Below are positions 29,751 through 37,949 of a stretch of 64,000 nucleotides of DNA, piece by piece. The DNA lies in assembly GCF_007828835.1 (NCBI RefSeq), contig NZ_VIVL01000001.1:860001-924000 (forward strand), read 5' to 3'. The position numbers were made by a program, and so were the translations under genes. The stretch is from Variovorax beijingensis. Lineage in GTDB: Bacteria; Pseudomonadota; Gammaproteobacteria; Burkholderiales; Burkholderiaceae_C. The notes beneath the pieces were generated by a model, which saw only the letters and a program-made list of their open reading frames with translations, was not told the DNA's origin and searched no databases. Numbering within the stretch: position 1 is the first letter of the stretch; each line of letters begins with the position of its first letter.

Positions 29751-31889
29751 ATGACGAGCGTGCAAAAGAACCTGTTGGTCGAACTCTTCGTCGAAGAGCT
29801 GCCGCCCAAGGCGCTGAAGAAACTCGGCGACGCCTTCGCCGGCGTGCTGCGCGACCAGCTCGTGGCCCAGGGGCTTGCCGAGCCCGCCTCGGTGCTCACA
29901 GCCTATGCGTCGCCGCGCCGCCTGGCTGCGCACCTCACGCACGTGGCCGAGCGCGCCGCCGACAAGGCCGTGTCGCAAAAGCTCATGCCCGTGGCCGTGG
30001 GGCTCGACGCCTCGGGCCAGCCCACGCCCGCGCTGCTCAAGCGCCTGGCCGCGCTGGGCGCAGACGCCTCGGCCGTGCCCGGCCTCAAGCGCGCGATGGA
30101 CGGCAAGGCCGAAGCGCTGTTCTACGAAAGCACCGCCAAGGGCGCAACGCTGGCCGAAGGCCTGCAGAAGGCGTTGGCCGAAGCCATTGCCAAGCTGCCG
30201 ATTCCCAAGGTGATGAGCTACCAGCTCGAAAGCGGCTGCGAGCTGCCCGGCTGGAGCAGCGTGAGCTTCGTGCGCCCCGCGCATGGCCTGGTGGCGCTGC
30301 ATGGCGACGCCGTGGTGCCGGTCGAGGCGCTCGGCCTGAAGGCCGGCCGCGAAACCCACGGCCACCGCTTCGAGGCGGCCGTCGATCCGGTCGTGCTGCG
30401 CGACGCCAACAGCTATGCGCTGCAGATGCAGGACGAGGGCGCGGTCATCGCGAGCTTCGAAGCGCGCCGCACCGAGATCGCGCGCCAGCTCGCGGCCGCG
30501 GCCGTGCAAGTCGGCGGCGCCGTGGTGCCGATCCACGACGACGCGCTGCTCGACGAAGTGACCGCGCTGGTCGAGCGGCCCAACGTGCTGGTCTGCAGCT
30601 TCGAGCGCGAATTCCTCGAAGTGCCGCAGGAGTGCCTGATCCTCACGATGAAGGCCAACCAGAAGTACTTTCCGCTGCTCGACGCCTCGAACCGGCTCAC
30701 CAACAAGTTCCTGGTGGTCAGCAACATCAGCCCCGAAGACGCGAGCGCGGTGGTCGGCGGCAACGAGCGCGTGGTGCGCCCGCGCCTGGCCGACGCCAAG
30801 TTCTTCTTCGACCAGGACCGCAAGAAGTCGCTGGCCTCGCGCGTCGAATCGCTGGGCAAGGTGGTCTACCACAACAAGCTCGGCACCCAGGGCGAGCGCG
30901 TCGAACGCGTGATGCGCATTGCGCGCGGCATTGCTGAAAAGCTCGGCGGCGCCGCGCTCGTCGCGCATGCCGTGCAGGCCGCGCAACTGGCCAAGGCCGA
31001 CCTCGTGACCGACATGGTCGGCGAGTTCCCGGAGCTGCAGGGCACCATGGGCCGCTACTACGCGCTGCACGACGGCCTCTCTGCCGAAGTGGCCGACGCG
31101 ATCGAAGACCACTACAAGCCGCGCTTTGCCGGCGACGAGCTGCCGCGCAACAGCGTGGGGCAGGTGGTCGCGCTGGCCGACAAGCTCGAGACGCTGGTCG
31201 GCATGTTCGGCATCGGCAACCTGCCCACCGGCGACCGCGACCCCTTCGCGCTGCGCCGCCATGCGCTTGGCGTGATCCGCATGCTGATCGAGAAAGACCT
31301 GCCGCTGAAGCTCGACGCGCTGCTGCAGGACGCCGCCGCGCAGTTCAAGGACATCGAGGGCTTCGACACCGGCAAGGCCACGGCCGAGCTGCAGGACTTC
31401 ATCCTCGACCGCCTGGCCGGCAGCCTGCGCGAGCAGGGCGCCAGCGCCCAGGAAGTCGACGCCGTGCTGGCGCCGCGGCCACAGCGCCTGGGCGAAGTGC
31501 CCAAGCTGCTGGCGGCGGTGCGCGCCTTTGCCGCGCTGCCCGCCGCCGCCGCGCTGGCCGCCGCCAACAAGCGCATCGGCAACATCCTCAAGAAGGCGCC
31601 CGAAGCCGACGCGCACGTCAGCGAGCTGTTGCTGAAGGAGCCTGCCGAGAAGGCGCTGCATGCCGCCATGGCCGAGGTCGTGCCAGCCGCCAATGCCCAG
31701 TTCGACGCCGGCGACTACACCGCTTCGCTGCAGACCCTGGCCGCGCTGCGCGAACCGGTCGATGCCTTCTTCGACGGCGTGATGGTCAATGCCGAACAGG
31801 CCGACCTGCGCCTCAACCGGCTCGGACTGCTGATGTCGCTGCACGCCGCGATGAACCGCGTGGCGCAGCTCGAGCGGCTGGCTGCCTGA
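29751..31889 (+). CDS. glyS: glycyl-tRNA synthetase beta subunit
   Basis: The 712-residue tRNA-binding subunit pairing with GlyQ. It opens with NLLVELFVEELPPKALKKL, typical of GlyS, contains the HD-like segment around residues 430-480 (LVTDMVGEFPELQGTMGRYYA) and ends in the anticodon-binding domain (DAFFDGVMVNAEQADLRLNR). Length matches the family (about 690-720). It is in an operon with glyQ upstream and gmhB-plsC downstream. Confidence 0.98.
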   Translation: MTSVQKNLLVELFVEELPPKALKKLGDAFAGVLRDQLVAQGLAEPASVLTAYASPRRLAAHLTHVAERAADKAVSQKLMPVAVGLDASGQPTPALLKRLAALGADASAVPGLKRAMDGKAEALFYESTAKGATLAEGLQKALAEAIAKLPIPKVMSYQLESGCELPGWSSVSFVRPAHGLVALHGDAVVPVEALGLKAGRETHGHRFEAAVDPVVLRDANSYALQMQDEGAVIASFEARRTEIARQLAAAAVQVGGAVVPIHDDALLDEVTALVERPNVLVCSFEREFLEVPQECLILTMKANQKYFPLLDASNRLTNKFLVVSNISPEDASAVVGGNERVVRPRLADAKFFFDQDRKKSLASRVESLGKVVYHNKLGTQGERVERVMRIARGIAEKLGGAALVAHAVQAAQLAKADLVTDMVGEFPELQGTMGRYYALHDGLSAEVADAIEDHYKPRFAGDELPRNSVGQVVALADKLETLVGMFGIGNLPTGDRDPFALRRHALGVIRMLIEKDLPLKLDALLQDAAAQFKDIEGFDTGKATAELQDFILDRLAGSLREQGASAQEVDAVLAPRPQRLGEVPKLLAAVRAFAALPAAAALAAANKRIGNILKKAPEADAHVSELLLKEPAEKALHAAMAEVVPAANAQFDAGDYTASLQTLAALREPVDAFFDGVMVNAEQADLRLNRLGLLMSLHAAMNRVAQLERLAA

Positions 31890-31908
31890 TCCCCCCGGCG
31901 ACCTCACC

Positions 31909-32502
31909 ATGGGCGGCACTTCCATGAAACTCGTCATCCTCGACCGCAACGGCACGATCAACGTGCACCGCGAAGACTTCGTCAAGAGCGACATCGAGTG
32001 GACGCCGCTGCCCGGTGCGCTCGAGGCCGTGGCCCGGCTCAACCATGCGGGCTGGCATGTGGTGATCGCGTCCAACCAGTCGGGCCTGGGCCGGGGCCTG
32101 TTCGACATGGCCTCGCTCAACGCCATGCACGCCAAGATGCACAAGATGCTTGCGGCCGTGGGCGGGCGGGTCGATGCGGTCTTCTATTGCCCGCACAGCC
32201 CCGACGAGGGTTGCGATTGCCGCAAGCCCGCGCCGGGCCTGTTCCGCCAGATCGGCGACCGCTACGGCATCGACCTGAAGGACGTGCCCACCGCGGGCGA
32301 CAGCCTGCGCGACCTGCAGGCCGGCGCGGCCGCCGGCTGCGAGCCGCACCTGCTGCTCACCGGCATGGGCGCGGCCTGCCGCGGCGTCGATCCGCTGCCC
32401 CCCGAATATCCGGCGAACACCGTGGTTCACGAGAACCTCGCCGCCTTTGTCGACTTCCTGCTTGCGCGCGAAGCGCAGGCCGCACTGCAGGTGGCTGTCT
32501 GA
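31909..32502 (+). CDS. gmhB: GmhB-like heptose-bisphosphate phosphatase, altered motif
   Basis: A 197-residue HAD phosphatase of the GmhB group, which removes the 7-phosphate of D-glycero-D-manno-heptose 1,7-bisphosphate in LPS core synthesis. The zinc loop CPHSPDEGCDCRKP and the distal aspartate in TAGDSLRDL are intact. The catalytic box is LDRNGTIN, not LDRDGTIN: the nucleophile Asp remains but the second Asp (general acid/base) is Asn. The codon is AAC at 31948. The real start may be the ATG at 31924 (MKLVILDRN). It overlaps plsC by one base. Confidence 0.85.
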   Translation: MGGTSMKLVILDRNGTINVHREDFVKSDIEWTPLPGALEAVARLNHAGWHVVIASNQSGLGRGLFDMASLNAMHAKMHKMLAAVGGRVDAVFYCPHSPDEGCDCRKPAPGLFRQIGDRYGIDLKDVPTAGDSLRDLQAGAAAGCEPHLLLTGMGAACRGVDPLPPEYPANTVVHENLAAFVDFLLAREAQAALQVAV

Positions 32503-33278
32503 TGGCATTGATCCGTTCCGTTGTCCATGCCCTGTGGATGCTCGTCACCGTGGTGCCCTGGGGCATCATCATGTGCGTCAGTTCGCTCTGGAAGCGCGGC
32601 ATCCCGCTCTACTGGATGGCCGTGCAGTGGCTCAACTGGGCCATCGGCGGCGCGCGCGTGCTGCTGGGCATCCAGACGCGCGTGACCGGCATGGAAAACC
32701 TGCCCGCCGACAAGCTGGCCGGCGCGGTCCTGCTGGTGAAGCACCAGTCGACCTTCGAGACCTTCCTGATGCCCACGCTGATGCCGCATCCGCTGGCCTT
32801 CGTGTTCAAGAAGGAACTGATCTACGTGCCCTTTTTCGGCTGGGCGATGGCGCGGCTCGACATGATCCACATCGACCGCAGCCAGCGCGCGCAAGCCTTC
32901 AACAAGGTCGTGAACCAGGGCCGCAAGCTGCTCGCGCAGGGCATCTGGATCATCATGTTTCCCGAAGGCACCCGCATTCCGCGCGGCCAGAAGGGCACCT
33001 ACAAGAGCGGCGGCACGCGGCTCGCATGCGAGACCGGCGTGCCGGTGATTCCCATTGCCGTCACCTCGGCCAAGGTCTGGCCGCGCAAGGCGTTCATCAA
33101 GCGCCCCGGTGTGGTCGACGTGTCGATCGGCCCGGCCATTTCCAGCGTGGGCCGCAAGCCCGACGAGCTGATGCGCGAGGTCGAGGCCTGGATCGAATCC
33201 GAGATGCGCCGGCTCGACCCCGAGGCCTACCGCGACAGCCTGCCGCTGCCGCAGGCGCCGCAAGAGGCGTTGAAGTAG
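32502..33278 (+). CDS. plsC: 1-acyl-sn-glycerol-3-phosphate acyltransferase
   Basis: A 258-residue inner-membrane acyltransferase making phosphatidic acid from lysophosphatidic acid. One or two N-terminal membrane helices (residues 8-60) precede the catalytic motif KHQSTFET, where the usual HX4D is HX4E, then motif III FPEGTRIPRGQKGTYKSGG. Its ATG shares a base with the gmhB stop (TGATG). The gmhB-plsC pair after glyS is a known betaproteobacterial order, linking LPS core and phospholipid supply. Confidence 0.93.
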   Translation: MALIRSVVHALWMLVTVVPWGIIMCVSSLWKRGIPLYWMAVQWLNWAIGGARVLLGIQTRVTGMENLPADKLAGAVLLVKHQSTFETFLMPTLMPHPLAFVFKKELIYVPFFGWAMARLDMIHIDRSQRAQAFNKVVNQGRKLLAQGIWIIMFPEGTRIPRGQKGTYKSGGTRLACETGVPVIPIAVTSAKVWPRKAFIKRPGVVDVSIGPAISSVGRKPDELMREVEAWIESEMRRLDPEAYRDSLPLPQAPQEALK

Positions 33279-33298
33279 AAAAAAAGAAAGAGCCCGAG

Positions 33299-34276
33299 AT
33301 GCGGGGACTGCTTCAGTTCACGATGGACCTGTTCGAAGGGCTGGGCAACGAGTTTGCGCCGGCCAAGCCGAGCGAGCCGCGCGGCAAGAAGGTCAGGAAA
33401 AAAGCGGCGCCGCCGGCCGTGCCCCAACTCCCGGTGGCCGATGCGCGGCAAGGCTGGGCCGGGGATGCCGGTCCCGCGCAGCCCGCCGTTCCGCTGCGCG
33501 ACACGCTTGCGCTCGCGAGCTTCGTGCACCCGCAGGCCACGCGCGAAGCGGTGCTGGGATCGGCGCGCGTGGCCTACGAGTTCAAGCGCGGCAAGCGCAA
33601 GACCATCGGCTTCGTGGTGGGCGCCGAAGGCCTGTCGGTGCGCGCGCCGCGCTGGGTCACGCTGCGCGACGTCGACGCCGCCATCCAGGAGAAGGCCGGC
33701 TGGATCCTGCGCAAGCTGCTGGAGACGCAGCAGCGCCACGCACGCGTCGAGGCCACGCGCATCGACTGGAAGGATGGCGCGGAGTTTCCGTTCATGGGCG
33801 AGACGGTCGTGATCCGCCTCGATCCGAAGCACGGCTTTGCAAGCGTGGGCGGCACGCTCGATGCGAGCGATGACGGCGCCGGGCCGCGCACTTTGCGCCT
33901 GGCCGTGGCGCAGAACGCCGAGGCCTCGCAGATCCGCGATGCCGCCCAGGCCTGGCTCATGCGGCAGGCGCGCCGGCTCTTCATCGAACGGCTCGACCAC
34001 TTCGCGCCTCGGCTCGGGGTGCGGTGGCAGAAGCTGTCGCTTTCGAATGCCGCAACGCGCTGGGGGAGCGCGAGCGCGGATGGGTCGATCCGGCTGAACT
34101 GGCGCTTGATCCACTTTCGCCTGCCGGTGATCGACTATGTGGTGGCGCACGAACTGGCGCATCTGCGGGTGATGGATCATTCGCAGCGGTTCTGGGATAC
34201 GGTGGAGAGCGTGGTGCCGGACTATGACCTGCTGCGGCGGCAGCTCAAGGATGAGGCTGTGCCTCGGTGGTCTTGA
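33299..34276 (+). CDS. YgjP-type zinc metallohydrolase (DUF45)
   Basis: A 325-residue protein whose C-terminal half is the YgjP/DUF45 metallopeptidase-like domain. The zinc motif HELAH with the third ligand in MDHSQRFW is at about residues 285-305, preceded by SNAATRWGSASADGSIRLNWRL split across the fold. The first 70 residues are a low-complexity Lys/Pro/Ala arm absent from short family members. No signal peptide. It is 20 nt after plsC and probably cotranscribed. Role unknown; proteolytic activity is not proven for the family. Confidence 0.85.
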   Translation: MRGLLQFTMDLFEGLGNEFAPAKPSEPRGKKVRKKAAPPAVPQLPVADARQGWAGDAGPAQPAVPLRDTLALASFVHPQATREAVLGSARVAYEFKRGKRKTIGFVVGAEGLSVRAPRWVTLRDVDAAIQEKAGWILRKLLETQQRHARVEATRIDWKDGAEFPFMGETVVIRLDPKHGFASVGGTLDASDDGAGPRTLRLAVAQNAEASQIRDAAQAWLMRQARRLFIERLDHFAPRLGVRWQKLSLSNAATRWGSASADGSIRLNWRLIHFRLPVIDYVVAHELAHLRVMDHSQRFWDTVESVVPDYDLLRRQLKDEAVPRWS

Positions 34277-34296
34277 GGTTGTTGTTTCTTGTGTTT

Positions 34297-34864
34297 TCGG
34301 GGGCCGGGTCTCGCCCCGGCGGGCGACTCACTTTCTTTTGCTTCGCCAAAAGAAAGTAAGCAAAGAAAAGGCGACCCCACTGTCTGCGACCCTTCGCTTC
34401 GCTACGGGCAACCTGCGGTGCTCGCGTTTCGCGGGGTCTCGCCCAAACTCGCTTCGCTCAAACAAGGGCGAGCCCTGATCCGCGAAACGCTGCGCTCCTC
34501 GGCGCAGCCAGAGGGGAGGGCAAACCGACGGGCCTTTGCTTCGCTCGGCCACCAAGCCACCGCGGCGCGCAGCGCCTGCGGTGGTTGGTATTGGCTGTTG
34601 GGATCGGACTCGGCCGAGCGAAGCGATGGCCTGTCTTCTCCCCACCCCTTCTGGCTGCGCCGAGGAGCGCAGATGGAGGCGGGATCAGGGCCGCAGCTGT
34701 TTGAGCGAAGCGAGTTCTGCGGACCCCCGCCGTAATCGAGCACCGCAGGTTGCCCGCAGCGAAGCGAAGGGACGCAGACAGTAGGGTCGCCTTTTCTTTG
34801 GCTACTTTCTTTTGGCGAAGCAAAAGAAAGTAGCTCGCCCGCCGGGGCGAGACCCGGCCCCCGA
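34297..34864. repeat. large nested palindrome, about 568 bp, non-coding
   Basis: The outer arms, 34297-34424 and 34737-34864 (128 bp each), are reverse complements with only about six mismatches. Inside them further pairs nest: 34446-34463 with 34699-34716 (perfect, AACTCGCTTCGCTCAAAC), a GCTCCTCGGCGCAGCC pair, a GCTTCGCTCGGC pair and a GCGGTGGTTGG pair around the centre near 34575. Each arm also contains the local hairpin CTTTCTTTTG-CTTCGC-CAAAAGAAAG. Open frames within are symmetric by-products. It fills the gap between the YgjP-type gene and the converging SDR gene. A transcript would fold into one very long rod. Confidence 0.9.
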
Positions 34865-34883
34865 CCTCAAAAAAACCAAAAAC

Positions 34884-35654
34884 TCACCGCGCGTGCGTAA
34901 CCCCCCCATCCACCACCAACGTAGACCCCATCACATAGTCCCCCGCCCGGGAGGCAAGATAAATGGCCGCCCCCGCCATGTCCTCCGGCACTCCGATGCG
35001 CCCCGCGGGAATCCGCTCCTTCACCTCGTCGCCATGGTCGCGCGCCAGCTTGTTCATGTCCGAGGCAAACGCCCCGGGTGCAATCGCGCTCACCACGATC
35101 CGGTCCTGCGCGAGCCGCAGCGCCATGCGCCGCGTGAGCTGGATCAGGCCGGCCTTGCTCGCCGCGTAGGAGTACGTCTCCTGCGGATTCACCGAGATGC
35201 CGTCGATCGAAGCAATGTTGATCACCTTCGCGAGGTGGTCGGTCGCCGCCTTCTTGAGCATCGGCGTCAGTGCCTTCGTCAAGAAGAACGGCGTCTTCAG
35301 GTTCAGGTCCACCACCTTGTCCCAGCCGCTCTCGGGAAACTCGTCGTACGGTGCGCCCCAGGCTGCGCCGGCGTTGTTGACCAGGATGTCGAGCGCGTCT
35401 TCATGCTTTGCATAGGCATCGACCAGCGCCTGCGCGCCTTCCAGCGTGGACACGTCGGCCGGCAGCGACACGCAATGGCCGAAGGCCGAAAGCTCCTTGG
35501 CGGTCTGGTCGCAGGCCGCGGCCTTGCGCGCCGAGATGTACACGCGCGCGCCCTGGGCCAGGAAGCCCTCGGCAATCATGCGGCCGATGCCGCGCGAGCC
35601 GCCGGTGATCAAGGCGCTGCGGCCCTTCAGCGAGAAGAGTTGGGTGGTGTCCAT
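34884..35654 (-). CDS. short-chain dehydrogenase/reductase (RhlG-like)
   Basis: A 256-residue classical SDR. The cofactor motif TGGSRGIG (about 17-24), the NNAG motif and the active-site YAASK are present, and the C-terminus ends in VVDGGVTHAR. The overall pattern (SLKGRSALITGGSRGIG, SASSK-type centre) resembles RhlG, an NADPH-dependent ketoacyl reductase, though RhlG's exact substrate is debated. Alone on its strand between the large palindrome and the rluA-like gene. Substrate not predictable. Confidence 0.87.
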   Translation of the reverse strand: MDTTQLFSLKGRSALITGGSRGIGRMIAEGFLAQGARVYISARKAAACDQTAKELSAFGHCVSLPADVSTLEGAQALVDAYAKHEDALDILVNNAGAAWGAPYDEFPESGWDKVVDLNLKTPFFLTKALTPMLKKAATDHLAKVINIASIDGISVNPQETYSYAASKAGLIQLTRRMALRLAQDRIVVSAIAPGAFASDMNKLARDHGDEVKERIPAGRIGVPEDMAGAAIYLASRAGDYVMGSTLVVDGGVTHAR

Positions 35655-35721
35655 GGTGCAGGTGTCTCCTGAATGAAAGTTCTCAGGAAACGAGCTTAGT
35701 GCGCGGCGTGCCCGCGGGGCG

Positions 35722-36633
35722 TCACCTTGGCGGCAGTGCCAGGCTGCGCGGGCTCGTGAAGCTGCGCAGTTCGCCGCTCACCGGGTCCTGGAACGCCACC
35801 GACTTGGCCAGCAGCTGCAAAGGCTTGTCGAAATCGTCGCTGTCGGGCGGCAGCAGCGTGGGGTAGAACGGATCGTTGACGATCGGCATGCCCAGTGCCA
35901 TGCAGTGCACCCGCAGCTGGTGCTTGCGGCCGGTCACCGGCGAGAGCCTGAGCAAGGCGTGGCCGCCCGCCGTCTGTTCCACGGCGATGTGCGTTTCGGA
36001 ATTGGGTTCGCCGGCCTCTTCCTTCACGCGCATGAAGTGGTCGTCGTCCACCAGCCGGCTGCGGTAGGTGCCGGGCACCGACGACACGCCCGGCTGCCAC
36101 GGCACCACGGCCTCGTAGTGCTTGTCGATGCGGCGCTCGGGGAACATGGCCTGGTAGGCGCCGCGCGTTTCGGGGCGTACCGAGAACAGCACCAGCCCCG
36201 CCGTGCTGCGGTCGATGCGGTGCAGCGGCACCAGGTCGTCGAGCTTCAGCTTGCGCTTGAGCCGCACCAGCAGGCTCTCCTGCAGGTACTTGCCGGTGGG
36301 GGTCACGGGCAGGAACGGGGGCTTGTCCGCCACCACGAGCTGGTCGTCCTGGAACAGCACCTGCTCGTCGAAGGGAATGCGCACCTCGGCATCGAGCGTG
36401 CGGTAGTAGTACACGCGCAGGGGTGCCTGGTAGCGGCGCTGCGCGGTCACGGGCACGCCGTGCTCGTCGACCACGTCGCGGGCCTCCATGCGGGCCATCC
36501 AGGCTTCGCGCGTGATCGCGGGGAAGCGTTCGATCAGGAACTCGGCGATGGTGGGCCATGCGCCTTGCGGAAGGCCGACGCAACTCGGGCCGACGCCGTC
36601 GCGCGTGGGCAGGGGCAGGCGCTGGCCCGTCAT
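35722..36633 (-). CDS. RluA-family pseudouridine synthase
   Basis: A 303-residue RNA pseudouridine synthase. The catalytic box is HRIDRSTAGL with the essential Asp, followed by PERRIDKHYEA and the C-terminal TGRKHQLRVH. It lacks an obvious S4 domain; the N-terminal 85 residues instead hold an RluC/D-like lead with REAWMARMEARDV. The target could be rRNA or tRNA. Its start overlaps the stop of the LRR-kinase gene (ATGA), so the two are coupled in translation. Confidence 0.88.
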   Translation of the reverse strand: MTGQRLPLPTRDGVGPSCVGLPQGAWPTIAEFLIERFPAITREAWMARMEARDVVDEHGVPVTAQRRYQAPLRVYYYRTLDAEVRIPFDEQVLFQDDQLVVADKPPFLPVTPTGKYLQESLLVRLKRKLKLDDLVPLHRIDRSTAGLVLFSVRPETRGAYQAMFPERRIDKHYEAVVPWQPGVSSVPGTYRSRLVDDDHFMRVKEEAGEPNSETHIAVEQTAGGHALLRLSPVTGRKHQLRVHCMALGMPIVNDPFYPTLLPPDSDDFDKPLQLLAKSVAFQDPVSGELRSFTSPRSLALPPR

Positions 36634-37940
36634 GGCGAGAGCTCGCGCTCGAGCAGCGCCGCGGCCTCGGCGAACGAGGGCCGCGCGTACACATCGGCCT
36701 GCATGCAGCGGTCCTTCAGCGCAACCATCGCCTGCGGCGGTGCATCGCTGCAGCGCTCGAGCAATTCTTCCAGCAGGCAGCCGAAGGCGCGCATCTCCAG
36801 CCGCTGCAGCGCCCGGGCCTGCGCCGCGTCGAGCGCGCCCGTCATCCAGGCCGCGCCGAAGTCGCCGAGCAGTCCGCCGCCCTGCGCATTCCAGAGGATG
36901 TTGTGCGCATAGAGGTCGCCGTGCAGGATGCCGCGCGCATGCAGGTGCTGCATGGCGGACGCGATGTCGCGGGCGATGCGCAACGCCACGCCGGAGGTCC
37001 ACTGCGCATCGTCCGCATAGACGTCGCGCGTGCAGGATGCGAGGCTTGGCGGGCCGGCGAGCGTGCGGAAGGACGGATCCACCAGCGCCATGACCAGGCC
37101 CTGGGTGCCGTCCGGATGTCCGTCGATCCGGCCTTGCGCAGCAATCAGCGTCGGATGCGCGCCGGCCGCGATGCTGGCGGCCATCTCGCTGTGCGGCCAG
37201 CCGTCGCTGGTGACGGCGCCCTTGAACAGCTTGACGGCCACCGGCTGCGACGCAGGACCCAGCACCGCCTGGTGGATGACTCCCGATGCACCTTCGCCGA
37301 GCTTCTGTCCCAGCGCCAGTTCGCGCCAGTCGACGTGCGGCACCGACTGCGCGGCGATGGCCGCTTCCTCGGCCTGCATGTCGAACGGATTGCCGGCGCC
37401 CGCGAGCCACGCCAGGCGCGGCAGCGCGAGCAGCCATGCGGGCAGCGCCCCGAAGCGGTTGGCTGAAATGCGCAGCAGTTCGAGCCGGCCGCAGGCCGCC
37501 AGCGATTCCGGCAGCGCACGCAGTTGATTGCCGGCGAGCATGAGCTTCTGCATGGCGGTGCACTGGCCCAGCGCCTCGGGCATTGTCTCGATCTGGTTGT
37601 CGGTCAGGATCAGCCAGCGCAGCGCCGGCAGCTGCAACGCGGCGGCAGGCACGGTGCGGATGCGGTTGGCCTTGAACCCGACCATCTCCAGCGCCCGGCA
37701 CTGGCCGATGGATTCGGGCAGCTGCGTGAAGCGGTTGTCGGAGCAGAACAGCACGCGCAGGCGATGCAGCCGGCCGAGGTCTGCGGGCAGCGCGTCGAGC
37801 GCATTGCCGGAGAGGTTCAGGGTCTCGAGCGAATCGGCCAAGTCGAATATTTCGCGCGGGAACTCGGTGAGTCCGCACGAGAGGTCGAGCCTGGTGGCGC
37901 CTGCCAGCCGGCCCGCGCGCAGCTCAGCCAGCGTGTCCAT
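36630..37940 (-). CDS. leucine-rich-repeat protein kinase
   Basis: A 436-residue two-part protein. Residues about 15-195 are seven or so leucine-rich repeats of about 23 residues (for example LETLNLSGNALDALPADLGRL then LRVLFCSDNRFTQLPESIG). Residues 205-436 are an eukaryotic-like kinase: glycine loop LGEGASGVI (214-222), VAVK with K237, the catalytic loop HGDLYAHNIL with D342 and N347, and DFG at 360-362. HRD is HGD, as in many RIO-like or aminoglycoside-type kinases. The C-lobe is short. No signal peptide or membrane helix, so it is cytosolic. It is coupled to the pseudouridine synthase gene by a 4-base overlap. Target unknown. Confidence 0.87.
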   Translation of the reverse strand: MDTLAELRAGRLAGATRLDLSCGLTEFPREIFDLADSLETLNLSGNALDALPADLGRLHRLRVLFCSDNRFTQLPESIGQCRALEMVGFKANRIRTVPAAALQLPALRWLILTDNQIETMPEALGQCTAMQKLMLAGNQLRALPESLAACGRLELLRISANRFGALPAWLLALPRLAWLAGAGNPFDMQAEEAAIAAQSVPHVDWRELALGQKLGEGASGVIHQAVLGPASQPVAVKLFKGAVTSDGWPHSEMAASIAAGAHPTLIAAQGRIDGHPDGTQGLVMALVDPSFRTLAGPPSLASCTRDVYADDAQWTSGVALRIARDIASAMQHLHARGILHGDLYAHNILWNAQGGGLLGDFGAAWMTGALDAAQARALQRLEMRAFGCLLEELLERCSDAPPQAMVALKDRCMQADVYARPSFAEAAALLERELSP

Positions 37941-37949
37941 CCGCCGAGT

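Noticed and set aside
27624-32144. A 1506-codon minus-strand open frame
   Set aside because: Only its last 321 codons are the lipid kinase; the rest is antisense to glyQ and glyS.
32502-33278. HX4E in place of HX4D in PlsC as an inactivating change
   Set aside because: HQSxxE is, as I recall, common in betaproteobacterial PlsC proteins, so it is a lineage variant and not a defect.
34328-34823. Open frames of 80-150 codons in the large palindrome
   Set aside because: They appear in mirror pairs on both strands because of the palindrome, and have no ribosome site or motif.
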